Assembly (NCBI RefSeq): GCF_012641405.1
Contig: NZ_JABAII010000003.1
Location: 477,860 to 541,859 of the forward strand
Length of the DNA: 64,000 nt
Direction of reading: 5' to 3'
Source of the DNA: Rhizobium sp. P40RR-XXII
GTDB taxonomy: Bacteria; Pseudomonadota; Alphaproteobacteria; Rhizobiales; Rhizobiaceae
The notes beneath the pieces are model-generated. The model did no database searches and had not been told where the DNA came from. It saw only the letters and a list, made by a program, of their open reading frames with translations. Each line of letters opens with the position of its first letter. The stretch's first letter is position 1. The position numbers were made by a program, and so were the translations under genes. Below, piece by piece: positions 1 to 8,998 of this stretch.

Positions 1-80
1 TGTTTCCGCCTGAATGAGCGGGGAGCCGCTGCAACTGCTTGATGGAATGCCGTTCAAGGGATGTTCAAGCGGGTCGGCCG

Positions 81-977
81 TTAAGGCAGGCGGCTGCGCT
101 GCTGGCTCTGACGCTGGGCTTCCTGGGCGGCCTTGAGCTGCGCCTTCGTATACATCAGCGCGTGTTCGGCAAGGTCACGGCCATCATCCCAGAGGTTGCG
201 CCAGATGCCGAGAATACCTTCGAGTGGTTGGCCGACGACGCGGGAAGAGAAGGATTCGAAGGTGATAGGCCCCTTGTAGTCGGAGCGGACAAGAGCGCGG
301 AAGACGCCGGTAAGATCGATCGTGCCCGAGCCCATATAGCCGCGATGGGAATCGCCGGTGTGGAAGTAGCCGAGATGATCGCCGGTTTCGAGAATGGCGG
401 CCTGAATGTCGGATTCCTCGATGTTCATGTGATATACGTCCAGATGTACCTTCACGTTCGGCATAGCGATGCGCTTGCACATTTCCACGCCTTGGGCCGC
501 CGTGTTGAGGACATTGGATTCGTAACGGTTGACCACTTCCAGAACGAGCGTGATGTTGCTTTTCGCTGCCGTCTCGGCCACTTGACGCAGAATGTCGGCC
601 GATTGCGCGACGCCCGCGGCGGTCGTCGGTTCGGTATATTTCCCGAAGGCCGAGTGCAGGATGCCGCCGATATATTCGCCGCCGCAATCACGGCAGACGG
701 CAATCGCCTGTTCCAGCTTTTCCTTGCCGCGGCGACCCTTCTCCTTGTCGCCGCTTGAAATGTCGCTGTCGAAATCGAGGCCGAGCGAGAAATTGATGCC
801 GATGCCGTTCTTTTCCAGCTGGCGGCGAGTGAATTCAGGATCGATCAGGCTCGGATCGAGCGCTGGCGCCTCGATGAAATCGTAGCCTACCTCGGCGCTA
901 TTTGCGATTGCGCGGGCGCATTCGTCGCGGCTCCAGCCAGCCTCCCAGACCAGCGCGTGAACTCCCAGCTTGTTCAT
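81..977 (-). CDS. D-tagatose 3-epimerase / L-ribulose 3-epimerase family sugar isomerase
   Basis: A 298-residue TIM-barrel protein of the xylose-isomerase-like AP2 family. It shows the metal-binding set of D-tagatose 3-epimerases: E147 in LEVVNRYE, D180 in HLDVYHMN, H206 in FHTGDSHRG and E241 in TFESF, all shifted by five from the Pseudomonas cichorii enzyme. Such enzymes invert C3 of free ketoses using a divalent metal. The ATG at 977 is chosen because GGGAGGAC lies just upstream and the sequence N-terminal to it (back to 1025) is unlike the family. It is divergent from the LacI gene at 1156 and probably feeds the kinase and aldolase of that operon. The exact ketose substrate cannot be read from sequence. 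Confidence 0.88.
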   Translation of the reverse strand: MNKLGVHALVWEAGWSRDECARAIANSAEVGYDFIEAPALDPSLIDPEFTRRQLEKNGIGINFSLGLDFDSDISSGDKEKGRRGKEKLEQAIAVCRDCGGEYIGGILHSAFGKYTEPTTAAGVAQSADILRQVAETAAKSNITLVLEVVNRYESNVLNTAAQGVEMCKRIAMPNVKVHLDVYHMNIEESDIQAAILETGDHLGYFHTGDSHRGYMGSGTIDLTGVFRALVRSDYKGPITFESFSSRVVGQPLEGILGIWRNLWDDGRDLAEHALMYTKAQLKAAQEAQRQSQQRSRLP

Positions 978-1033
978 GATCGTCCTCCCGGTTTCGTGGA
1001 TGCAAAAGGAAATGCTGCAATGCAAAAGACATG

Positions 1034-1104
1034 AATCGTTTTATACTTGAATTCACTCGCATTGACACAGTGTCTATACAGGCATAGCTTACAATAAAAC
1101 GTTT
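1034..1104. promoter_or_regulatory. Divergent promoter region with two LacI-type half-palindromes
   Basis: The space between the epimerase (977, minus) and the LacI regulator (1156, plus) holds AATCGTTT at 1034-1041 and the perfect palindrome AAACGTTT at 1097-1104, both with the central CG typical of LacI-family operators. A TTGACA at 1062-1067 with TAGCTT 17 bases downstream is a plausible rightward promoter between them. Autoregulation and control of both divergent units by the adjacent LacI protein is inferred. Confidence 0.45.
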
Positions 1105-1155
1105 CACCAGAATTTTCGTGACATCAATCGGAGATTGTTAGTGGAGGAGGGAAAA

Positions 1156-2226
1156 GTGTCGAAATCGCGAACTCCCTCCATCAAGATGGTGGCCGACAGG
1201 GCGGGCGTATCGGTAGCGACCGTTTCGAATGTTCTGAACGGCAAGCCGACGGTCTCCCCCGATTTTGCCAGGCGCGTGAACGATGCCGTGCGCGAACTCG
1301 GTTATGTTGTCGATCTCGGTGCGTCGCGGTTGCGCTCGCGCAAGACGCAGCTTGTCGGCGTGGTGGTGCCTGATCTTACCAATCCGATGTTTGCCTCTTT
1401 CGTCTCCACGCTGGAGCATCTGGCGCGCCTCGATGACTATGATCTGGTCGTCGTGTCTGCGCGCAACAATGCCGAGGAAGAGGCCGATCGCCTGCGCAAG
1501 ATTCGCGCCTGGCGCCCGGCCGGCTTGATCGTCATTCCCTGCGATGGCGCCTTTGCCGAGCGGCTGCCGAACGGCTTTTTCGCTCCGGTCGTCCTTGCCG
1601 ACCGCATACCGGATGCGGCGGGGTTCGATCTCATCGCGGTCGACAATGGTCCGGCCGCCGGTGCGATCGCCGCCCATCTCGATGAGCAGGGTTATCGTGA
1701 TTGCATGGTTGTCGGCAGCAGCCTTTCGATCAGCAATGTGCGCGAACGCTGGGAGGGTGTACAGGCGGCAGTCAGGCGCATGCATGTCGAGATGCTGGAG
1801 ATCGGCATCGATGATGCCAATGGCGCGCAGCGTCTCGAAGAGCGGCTTCGCCGACGCCCGCTGCCGGGCGCGCTGTTTTCACTCGATCATGGCACGACGC
1901 TCCTGACCTATCGCGCCATGGCGGAGATCGGGCTTTCCGTGCCCGGTGACCTCGCCTTTGCGAGCTTCGACGATATGGAATGGATGCAGCTGGTCGCGCC
2001 CGGCATCACGGCCGTGCGCCAGCCCATCGAGGAAATGGCCGAACAGGCCTGGGCGCTGCTCTTGCGGCGCATGACCGGCTCTGCCGGAAAACCGGTTACA
2101 CGGCGCCTGCGCTGCGCCGTCGAGATCCGCGGTTCGACGCCGCGGAGCCCGCTTGAGGAGGCGGGTAATATGAAACTGGGAGGAGAAAAATGGAAATTAC
2201 AAGACGAACCATACTCACCGGAATAG
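1156..2226 (+). CDS. LacI-family transcriptional regulator of the rare-sugar operon
   Basis: A 356-residue repressor with an N-terminal helix-turn-helix (IKMVADRAGVSVATVSNVLN, near residues 9-28) and a periplasmic-binding-protein-like sugar-sensing domain. GTG at 1156 is preferred because GGAGGAGGG lies 5-12 bases upstream; TTG 1135 and GTG 1141 are in frame but lack such a site. The last 37 bases overlap the start of the transporter binding-protein gene, so the two are probably translationally coupled. It likely represses the operon until a sugar or sugar phosphate binds. Confidence 0.88.
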   Translation: MSKSRTPSIKMVADRAGVSVATVSNVLNGKPTVSPDFARRVNDAVRELGYVVDLGASRLRSRKTQLVGVVVPDLTNPMFASFVSTLEHLARLDDYDLVVVSARNNAEEEADRLRKIRAWRPAGLIVIPCDGAFAERLPNGFFAPVVLADRIPDAAGFDLIAVDNGPAAGAIAAHLDEQGYRDCMVVGSSLSISNVRERWEGVQAAVRRMHVEMLEIGIDDANGAQRLEERLRRRPLPGALFSLDHGTTLLTYRAMAEIGLSVPGDLAFASFDDMEWMQLVAPGITAVRQPIEEMAEQAWALLLRRMTGSAGKPVTRRLRCAVEIRGSTPRSPLEEAGNMKLGGEKWKLQDEPYSPE

Positions 2227-3197
2227 GCGGCGCCGTCGTCGCCGGTACGCTTGGCGCAACGATCGGAGTTGCCCAGGCAGCCGAGCCGCAGGTTGGCGTC
2301 GTGGTCAAGATCGGCGGCATTCCCTGGTTCAACGCTATGGAAGTCGGCATCAAGAAGGCTGCACCGGAATTCAAGGCGAATGCCTGGATGGTCGGGCCGA
2401 CGCAGGCGGATGCCGCGCAGCAGGTGCGTGCCATCGAGGATCTGATCGCGCGCAAGGTCGCCGTCATCGGTATCGTGCCGAACGATTCCGCCGCGCTCGA
2501 TCCCGTTCTCGGCCGTGCGCGGGCTGCCGGCATCAAGGTGCTGGCTCATGAAGGCCCGAGCCAGAAGGAGGCGGATTGGGACTTCGAGTTGACGACCATC
2601 GAAGGCTATGGCCAGGCACATATGGACCTGCTCGCCAAGCAGATGGGCGAGCAAGGCAAGTATATCGTCTATGTCGGTTCGCTGACGGTTCCGCTGCACA
2701 ATGCCTGGGCCGACGCGGCGATTGCCTATCAGAAGCAGAAATATCCGAAGATGGAGATGCTCGGCGACCGCTTCGGCGTGGCCGAGAGCCTGGATGAAAG
2801 CATCAAGACCACGCAGGATCAGCTGCGCGCACATCCGGATCTCAAGGGTATCCTGACATTCGGCTCGCAGGGTCCGATCGGTGCGGCGCGCGTTCTCGAC
2901 GATCGCGAAAAAGCCAAGTCGATCGCGCTGGTCGGCGGCTTCTCGCCGGGGCAGGGCGTCAAATACGTGAAGTCCGGCACGATCCGTGGCGGCTTCATCT
3001 GGAACCCGATGACGGCAGGCGAGATCTTCGTCCAGCTCGCCTCCCTGCTGGCCGCCGGCAAGGAGCCGACCGACAATATGGAGTTGACCGGCGTCGGCAA
3101 GGTTCGCGTCTATCCGGACAAGAAGCTCATTCAGGCCCAGAAGCTGGAGTCGCTCGATAAGGAAAATATCGATCGGCTCGTAGCGCTCGGTCTCTAG
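2190..3197 (+). CDS. Periplasmic sugar-binding protein of ABC importer (LsrB/RhaS type)
   Basis: A 335-residue type-I periplasmic binding protein. The N-terminus reads RRTILTG followed by a hydrophobic stretch ending AQAAEP, a twin-arginine-like or Sec signal with cleavage near residue 30. The body has the GTFGSQGP-like and GGFSPGQGVKYVKSGTIRGG segments of the pentose/rhamnose/autoinducer-2 binding family. AGGAG at 2179-2184 supports the ATG at 2190, inside the end of the LacI gene. It delivers a sugar to the permeases encoded downstream. Ligand unknown; rhamnose-, fucose- or ribulose-like sugars fit the enzymes nearby. Confidence 0.85.
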   Translation: MEITRRTILTGIGGAVVAGTLGATIGVAQAAEPQVGVVVKIGGIPWFNAMEVGIKKAAPEFKANAWMVGPTQADAAQQVRAIEDLIARKVAVIGIVPNDSAALDPVLGRARAAGIKVLAHEGPSQKEADWDFELTTIEGYGQAHMDLLAKQMGEQGKYIVYVGSLTVPLHNAWADAAIAYQKQKYPKMEMLGDRFGVAESLDESIKTTQDQLRAHPDLKGILTFGSQGPIGAARVLDDREKAKSIALVGGFSPGQGVKYVKSGTIRGGFIWNPMTAGEIFVQLASLLAAGKEPTDNMELTGVGKVRVYPDKKLIQAQKLESLDKENIDRLVALGL

Positions 3198-3211
3198 GCG
3201 TTCCTCCCGAG

Positions 3212-3244
3212 GGCCGGCGGTTGGCGTAGGTGCCGCCGCCGGCC
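3212..3244 (+). other. Intercistronic hairpin after binding-protein gene
   Basis: GGCCGGCGG at 3212-3220 pairs with CCGCCGGCC at 3236-3244, giving a perfect 9-base-pair GC stem with a 15-base loop and no T run. It sits between the binding-protein and ATPase genes, where such hairpins commonly protect the upstream message and lower expression of the downstream part. Confidence 0.5.
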
Positions 3245-3269
3245 GATCCATCACAATCGGAGCGGATCG

Positions 3270-4763
3270 ATGAGCGATGATATTCCGTTTCTGCGTTTGA
3301 CCGGACTGTCCAAGCGGTTCGGCGGCGTGCGCGCATTGGAGGAGGTCGACTGGGACGTTCGGCCCGGCGAGATCCATTGCCTCGTCGGTGAAAACGGCTG
3401 CGGCAAGTCGACGCTCATCAAAACCGTGGCCGGCGTGCACCCGCCCACGGCGGGTATGATTGAAATCGAGGGCAGGCCGGTTCTTCCGCTCGATCCAGCC
3501 GGTGCCAAGGCTTTGGGAATCCAGGTGATCTTTCAGGATCTTTCCTTGTTCCCCAACCTGTCCGTTGTCGAAAACATCGCCGTCGAGAGCCATCTCGACC
3601 GGCTCGTAAAGTCCGTCAACTGGAAGCAGATGCGCGAGAAGGCCAGCGCCGTGCTGGCAAGGCTCGGCTTTGCGCTCGACCTCGATCTCGCGGTGTCCGA
3701 TCTCTCTGTGGCCGAGCGCCAGATCGTTGCCATCGCGCGCGGCCTTGCCGCCGAGGCGCGGCTGATCTTCATGGACGAGCCGACGGCGTCGCTGACGCGA
3801 ACGGAGGTCGACCGTCTATTGGGGATCGTCGGACGACTCAAGGCGGACGGCATTGCTGTCGTCTTCGTCTCCCACCGGCTCGACGAAGTTGTCGAGATTG
3901 CCGAACGCGTCACCGTGATGCGCGACGGCCGCAAGGTCGGCACCTGGCCTGCCGATCAGATGAGCGAGAAGAAGATCGCGCATCTGATGACCGGGCTCGA
4001 CATCGATCATGCGATCGTCGCCCGCGATATGGGCATGGCTGCGCCCGTTCTCGAGGTCAGCGGCCTGTCGCGGCGTGGCGAGTTCGCCGACATCGATTTC
4101 ACTCTTCGCCGGGGCGAGGTGCTGGGTATCTCCGGTTTGCTCGGATCGGGCCGCACCGAACTGGCCCTGACGCTGTTCGGCATGCATCGCGCCGAGCGTG
4201 GCAGCATCCGCCTCGAGGGGCGACAGCTTGGGCTTCGTTCCAATCGTGACGCGGTGCGCGCGGGCATTGCCTATGTCTCCGAGGATCGTCTGAGCCTCGG
4301 CGTCATCCTGCAGCAGTCGATCGGCGACAACATCATGCTCGCGGTCATGAGAGGCATGGCCAACCGGCTGGGGCTTATTCCCGACAAGACGCGCAAGCAG
4401 CTTGCCGAAGATTGGGTAAAGCGGCTGGCCATCAAGGTGCCCTCGGCCGATCGTGCCGTGCAGACGCTGTCGGGCGGCAATCAGCAGCGGGTCGTTTTGG
4501 CGAAATGGCTCGCCACGCGGCCGAAGGTTCTGATCCTCGATTCCCCGACCGTCGGCGTCGACATCAAGAACAAGCAGGGCATCTACGACGTGGTGGCTGA
4601 TCTCGCCCGCCACGGCGTCGCCATCATCCTCATCTCCGACGAAGTGTCGGAACTGTTTGCCACCTGCGACCGCATCCTGCACATGCGCGCCGGCCGCATC
4701 GTCGGCGCAGCGGTGCCGGGAAACGTCAGCGAGGCCGATATGAAGGAGCGCATCTATGCATGA
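3270..4763 (+). CDS. Sugar ABC importer ATP-binding protein, duplicated ATPase (RbsA/MglA type)
   Basis: A 497-residue fusion of two ABC ATPase domains, as usual for carbohydrate uptake family 2. The first half has Walker A GENGCGKST near residue 48, a signature LSVAERQ and Walker B LIFMDEPTAS. The second half has the degenerate P-loop GLLGSGRTEL, signature LSGGNQQ and VLILDSPTVGVD. It powers import through the two permeases that follow; its stop overlaps the first permease by 8 bases. Domain order and length match the family, with no damage seen. Confidence 0.95.
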   Translation: MSDDIPFLRLTGLSKRFGGVRALEEVDWDVRPGEIHCLVGENGCGKSTLIKTVAGVHPPTAGMIEIEGRPVLPLDPAGAKALGIQVIFQDLSLFPNLSVVENIAVESHLDRLVKSVNWKQMREKASAVLARLGFALDLDLAVSDLSVAERQIVAIARGLAAEARLIFMDEPTASLTRTEVDRLLGIVGRLKADGIAVVFVSHRLDEVVEIAERVTVMRDGRKVGTWPADQMSEKKIAHLMTGLDIDHAIVARDMGMAAPVLEVSGLSRRGEFADIDFTLRRGEVLGISGLLGSGRTELALTLFGMHRAERGSIRLEGRQLGLRSNRDAVRAGIAYVSEDRLSLGVILQQSIGDNIMLAVMRGMANRLGLIPDKTRKQLAEDWVKRLAIKVPSADRAVQTLSGGNQQRVVLAKWLATRPKVLILDSPTVGVDIKNKQGIYDVVADLARHGVAIILISDEVSELFATCDRILHMRAGRIVGAAVPGNVSEADMKERIYA

Positions 4764-5790
4764 GCAGAGCCAGACGGCCGGATCATCCTTCGCCGCGCAA
4801 TTGAAGCGCCGCCCCGAAACGTGGCTGCTGGCCGTCATCGCATTGGTGGTGCTTGTTTTCTCGCTGACGGCGCGAGACTTCCTGACGCTCGCCAATATCA
4901 TCGACCTGCTCGAAACCTATTCGGTGCAGGCGATCATGGCGATGGGGCTTTTCGTCGTGCTGGTTTCGGGCGGTATCGACATCTCCTTTGCGGCAACTGC
5001 TTCCGTAGCGCAATATTGCGCGGCATTGCTGGCAACGCAGTTCGGATTTTCCGCACCCGCCGTCATCGTCTGCGGTCTGGCGATCGGCGTCGGCCTCGGC
5101 TGCCTCAATGCGCTGCTAGTCCACTATGTGCGCATCACGTCGATCATCGCCACGATCGCCATGATGAGCGTCAGCTTCTCGTTGCTCATGTATTTCTCGG
5201 GTGGCAAATCGATCTACACCCTGCCGGACTGGTGGACGAACCGCATCGTGTTCTGGCGCATGGAGACGGCATCGGGCGATATCGTCCGCGTGACGCTGCC
5301 GATCGTCGCCATGGTTGTCGTGACACTGTTCACGTGGGCGTGGATGACGCGGTCTTCCGTCGGGCGTCAGCTCTATGCCATGGGCGGCAATGGTGAGGCC
5401 GCGCGGCGCATCGGCATGAATATCGGCCGCCTGCAATTTGTCGCCTATGGCTATCTCGGATTGCTGGCGGCGATCGCTGGTCTGCTGCAGGCGCACCGGG
5501 TCGGCGAAAGCGTGCCCAACGCCATGTACAATACCGAACTTGCCGTTTTGTCCGCCGCAGTGCTCGGCGGCGCCAGCCTGACGGGCGGCATCGGCACCGT
5601 GCCTGGCGTGCTGCTTGGCATTGTGCTTCTGGCCGTCCTGCAGAACGGGCTCAACCTGCTCGGCGTCTCCTCCTATTTCTTCCAGATCGTCATCGGCATT
5701 ACCATTCTGGTCTCGACCTCGATCACCGTGATCAGCTCGCGTCCGGGCCGCCGCCACCGAATCATCGCCGGAGCGTCGTCCAATGGCTGA
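4756..5790 (+). CDS. Sugar ABC importer permease 1 (RbsC type)
   Basis: A 344-residue inner-membrane permease with about eight to ten hydrophobic segments, the family loop GGIDISFAAT near residue 73 and the EAARRIGMN coupling helix segment near 214. It overlaps the ATPase stop (4763) and the next permease start (5783), which indicates translational coupling and a fixed heterodimer with permease 2. Confidence 0.93.
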   Translation: MHEQSQTAGSSFAAQLKRRPETWLLAVIALVVLVFSLTARDFLTLANIIDLLETYSVQAIMAMGLFVVLVSGGIDISFAATASVAQYCAALLATQFGFSAPAVIVCGLAIGVGLGCLNALLVHYVRITSIIATIAMMSVSFSLLMYFSGGKSIYTLPDWWTNRIVFWRMETASGDIVRVTLPIVAMVVVTLFTWAWMTRSSVGRQLYAMGGNGEAARRIGMNIGRLQFVAYGYLGLLAAIAGLLQAHRVGESVPNAMYNTELAVLSAAVLGGASLTGGIGTVPGVLLGIVLLAVLQNGLNLLGVSSYFFQIVIGITILVSTSITVISSRPGRRHRIIAGASSNG

Positions 5791-6841
5791 GAACCCACTT
5801 CTCTATAACCTCAACAGCAGCCTGGCGGACCTGGTGGCGCGCGTGCGGACGGGCGTTCCCGGTGCGCATACGAGTCTGATCGTTCTGCTTGTCCTGCTGA
5901 TTTTCGGCTTCTCGCTCTTCATTCCGAATTTCGCTTCGCTCGGCACGCTGCAGTCCTTCATGTACCAGCTGCCGCTGCTCGGACTCCTGTCCCTGGCGAT
6001 GATGGCGCCGCTGATAACAGGCGGCCTCAATCTGGCGATCATCGCGACGACGAACCAATGCGCGCTGTTGATGGCCTTCACCATGCAGAGCCTGATCACG
6101 CCTGACAGCGGCATCGGGACGGCAACCGCGGTGATCGTTCTGGCGCTTGCCGCCGGTCTCGCATTGTGCCTGCTCATCGGCCTCGCGACCGGTCTGCTGG
6201 TCGCCTATACCGGCGTCCATCCGATCCTGATCACGCTCGGCACGAAATCGCTGATCGACGGGATCAGCATCTATCTCACGCGCGGCATGGCGCTCTCAGG
6301 CATACCGGACGGCTTCAGCCGCATCGGCACGACGACTATCGTCGGCGTGCCGCTGATATTCCTGCTGCTGATCGTCGTGGCCATTGTCGTCAGTCTCATT
6401 TTGCGACGTACCGCTTTCGGCGTCGCCTGCGCCATGATCGGCTCCAACATCGAGGCCGCGCGCTATTCGGCGATCGACACGCGCCGGGTGCTGGTCGGCG
6501 TCTACGTCATGTCGAGCCTGATCTGCTTTTTTGCCGCCTTGGTCATGCTGGCGACGTTCAATTCGGCAAGTGCGGATTATGCGCAATCCTATCTGCTGGT
6601 AACGATCCTTGCGGCGGTGCTTGGCGGCGTCGACCCGTTCGGCGGCTTTGGTACGGCCGGCGGCCTGATGCTGGCGCTTGCGATCCTGCAGGTCATCTCC
6701 TCGGGCTTCAACCAGTTCGGCCTCAGCAACTATCTGACGGTCGCGATATGGGGCGGCATTCTCATCTTCGTCGCCCTGGTTCAGACGGCGAGGCCCTATC
6801 TCATGGGACTGCTGCCAACACGTTTTCTCGGTCCGAAATGA
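5783..6841 (+). CDS. Sugar ABC importer permease 2 (RbsC type)
   Basis: A 352-residue multi-pass permease paralogous to its upstream neighbour, with GGLNLAIIAT near residue 79 and NIEAARYSAID as the coupling segment. Together with permease 1 it forms the membrane channel. Its stop overlaps the kinase start in an ATGA at 6838-6841. Confidence 0.93.
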   Translation: MAENPLLYNLNSSLADLVARVRTGVPGAHTSLIVLLVLLIFGFSLFIPNFASLGTLQSFMYQLPLLGLLSLAMMAPLITGGLNLAIIATTNQCALLMAFTMQSLITPDSGIGTATAVIVLALAAGLALCLLIGLATGLLVAYTGVHPILITLGTKSLIDGISIYLTRGMALSGIPDGFSRIGTTTIVGVPLIFLLLIVVAIVVSLILRRTAFGVACAMIGSNIEAARYSAIDTRRVLVGVYVMSSLICFFAALVMLATFNSASADYAQSYLLVTILAAVLGGVDPFGGFGTAGGLMLALAILQVISSGFNQFGLSNYLTVAIWGGILIFVALVQTARPYLMGLLPTRFLGPK

Positions 6842-8226
6842 GCATCGTCGCGGTTTTCGACATAGGCAAGACGAATGTGAAGCTGTCGGCGGCAACCGAT
6901 GACGGTCATGTGCTGGAAACGCTATCGACGCCAAACAGGGTCAAGGAGGCGCCGCCCTATCGCCATCACGACCTTGACGAGCTGGAAAGCTGGCTCATCG
7001 ATAACCTGGCAGCATTGGGCAAACGGCATGACATAGGCGCGATCGTCACCTGCGCGCATGGTTCCGGGGGCGTGCTGGTCGATAGGCAGGGCGCGGCAAT
7101 GCCGATGATCGACTACGAGCAGCCCATTCCCGCCGATGTCGACGCCTGCTACAGGGCGATCGTCGGTCCCTATCGCGAAAGGGCAAGCGCCATCATGTTG
7201 GGCGCGGCGCATCTCGCGCGGCAAATGCTCTGGCAGGAAATGCACTGGCCAGAGACATTCGCTGCTGCGAGCGCCTATCTCGCTACCCCGCAATATTGGG
7301 CTTTCCGCCTCTCCGGGGTCTTGGCAAGCGAGGTTACGAGCCTGGCGGCCCAGTCGCATCTTTGGGCCTCGGCCGACGGGCGGCCGGCCGCGCTCGTTGC
7401 AAGCCGCGGCTGGCAGCGCCTGATGCCGCCAATGCGGCGGGCCTGGGAGACACTGGGGGGCCTGAAGCCGGAGCTTGCCAGGCGCTGCGGCCTGAAGGCA
7501 ACGACGCGCATCCTGTGCGGCGTGCACGACTCCTCGGCAAACGTCTACCGTTACCAGGCCGCCGATCTCTCCGATTTTACGGTCATTTCGACGGGCACGT
7601 GGATCGTCGCGCTCACGGATCGCCTCGGCGTTGATTTCGATATCGAGCTGCCCGGTCATTCCTGCAATGCCGATGTGTTCGGCAATCCGATGCCCGGCAT
7701 GCTGACCATGGGTGGGCGTGAATTTTCCGCCGTTGCCGCAAAGGCCTCAGGCCCGGCCTCGATGCAGGCTCTGCGGCGGATCGTCGCCTCAGGCACCTTT
7801 GCGCTGCCGACCTTCGGCTCGGACGATGGGCTCTTTCCCGGCACGGCGCACCATGGCCGACTGGTGGGCGCGCTTGCCGACGATGGGGACGTCCGTTTCA
7901 CGCTCGCCATGCTCTATTCGGCGCTGCTGACGGCGGCTTGCATCGGGGATCTGCCTGCAGCGGGAACGGTGGTGCTCGACGGGAGTTTTGTCGTCGATCC
8001 CCTCTATGGCGCCGCTGTTGCCGCCCTCCTGCCCGACCGGCGGGTGCTTGTGAGCCGCAGCACGACCGGCACGGCCACGGGCGCCGCCATGCTCGCCGCC
8101 CATGAAAAGCGCATTTCGCCGGCGCCGTTGGCCGCAGAGGCGCCGGATATTGCCGGCTTTCCCGACCTTTCATCCTATCAGCGCCGCTGGCAGACGCTGA
8201 TCAAGACCATGGAGCAAATATCGTGA
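6838..8226 (+). CDS. FGGY-family ketose kinase (L-fuculokinase/rhamnulokinase-like)
   Basis: A 462-residue sugar kinase of the actin-like ATPase fold. It begins VAVFDIGKTNVKLS, the phosphate-1 loop typical of fuculokinase-type FGGY proteins, and has CGVHDSSANVYRY and VISTGTWIVAL in the second domain. It presumably phosphorylates the C1 hydroxyl of a ketose delivered by the importer or made by the divergent epimerase. ATG 6838 is fixed by the ATGA overlap with permease 2, although the frame is open much further upstream inside that gene. Substrate unassigned. Confidence 0.87.
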   Translation: MSIVAVFDIGKTNVKLSAATDDGHVLETLSTPNRVKEAPPYRHHDLDELESWLIDNLAALGKRHDIGAIVTCAHGSGGVLVDRQGAAMPMIDYEQPIPADVDACYRAIVGPYRERASAIMLGAAHLARQMLWQEMHWPETFAAASAYLATPQYWAFRLSGVLASEVTSLAAQSHLWASADGRPAALVASRGWQRLMPPMRRAWETLGGLKPELARRCGLKATTRILCGVHDSSANVYRYQAADLSDFTVISTGTWIVALTDRLGVDFDIELPGHSCNADVFGNPMPGMLTMGGREFSAVAAKASGPASMQALRRIVASGTFALPTFGSDDGLFPGTAHHGRLVGALADDGDVRFTLAMLYSALLTAACIGDLPAAGTVVLDGSFVVDPLYGAAVAALLPDRRVLVSRSTTGTATGAAMLAAHEKRISPAPLAAEAPDIAGFPDLSSYQRRWQTLIKTMEQIS

Positions 8227-8915
8227 CGACTTACGACGACAACGCCCAGCGCGAGGAAATGGTAGAAATCTGCCGCCGGATGAACGCGTCCGGCATCAAT
8301 CAGGGAACGGCGGGCAACATGTCTGTGCGCAATCCCAAGGGCTTCCTGATCACGCCCACATCTCTTCCCTATGACGCGATGCAGCCACGGGACCTGGTGC
8401 AGATGTATTTTGACGGCAGTTACGAGGGTGAGCGCCGGCCGTCGTCGGAATGGCGCTTTCATCGCGATATCCTTGCCTCCCGCCAGGACATCGAGTGCGT
8501 TCTCCATTGCCATTCGGTCTACGCGACCACGCTTGCCGTGCACCACAAGACCATCCCGAGCTTCCACTATATGACTGGCGTCGCGGGAGGCACGACGATC
8601 CGCTGCGCGCGCTATGCCACCTTCGGCACGCAGGCCCTTTCGGACGCGGCCATCGAGGCGCTGCAGGACAGGCTCGCCTGCCTGCTTGGTCAGCATGGTC
8701 AGATCTCGCTCGGCAAGACGCCGGCGGCCGCGCTTGCCCTTGCCATCGAAGTCGAAACCCTGTCGCGTCTTTATGTTCAGGCACTGACGCTCGGCGAGCC
8801 TCCCATTCTCGATGACGAGGAGATGGCGCGCGTCATCCAGCAGATGAAGAATATGAGTTATGGGATGGCGCCGGATCTGGGCGGCGTCAACGATACGGCA
8901 AAGCGCCGTCAATAG
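8223..8915 (+). CDS. Class II aldolase (L-fuculose-phosphate aldolase-like)
   Basis: A 230-residue zinc aldolase. The metal and catalytic residues of E. coli FucA are present with a constant offset of three: E76 in SSEWRFH, H95 and H97 in LHCHS, H158 in GQHGQ. Such enzymes split ketose 1-phosphates into dihydroxyacetone phosphate and an aldehyde. The GTG start overlaps the kinase stop by four bases and follows GGAG. It closes the catabolic operon: import, C3 epimerisation, phosphorylation, cleavage. Confidence 0.88.
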   Translation: MTTYDDNAQREEMVEICRRMNASGINQGTAGNMSVRNPKGFLITPTSLPYDAMQPRDLVQMYFDGSYEGERRPSSEWRFHRDILASRQDIECVLHCHSVYATTLAVHHKTIPSFHYMTGVAGGTTIRCARYATFGTQALSDAAIEALQDRLACLLGQHGQISLGKTPAAALALAIEVETLSRLYVQALTLGEPPILDDEEMARVIQQMKNMSYGMAPDLGGVNDTAKRRQ

Positions 8916-8948
8916 GCCCAAAGATCGAGGTCTCCTTGATACGACGCC

Positions 8949-8973
8949 TTGACATATATGCGACTGGGTCGCA
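8949..8973 (+). promoter_or_regulatory. parDE promoter with inverted repeat
   Basis: TTGACA at 8949-8954 is followed by the inverted repeat TGCGAC-TGG-GTCGCA at 8959-8973, lying in the promoter spacer about 25 bases before the antitoxin start. ParD antitoxins repress their own operon through such sites, so this is a plausible ParD operator; the -10 element is weak. Confidence 0.45.
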
Positions 8974-8998
8974 CTTTAACGCTTGAAGGAGATAGCCA

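Noticed and set aside
1908..3593. 561-codon open frame on the minus strand
   Set aside because: It lies antisense to the LacI, binding-protein and ATPase genes, which have clear domains and ribosome sites; the long frame is a by-product of GC-rich codon use.
3816..4901. 361-codon minus frame
   Set aside because: Antisense to the ABC ATPase gene and without recognisable protein features.
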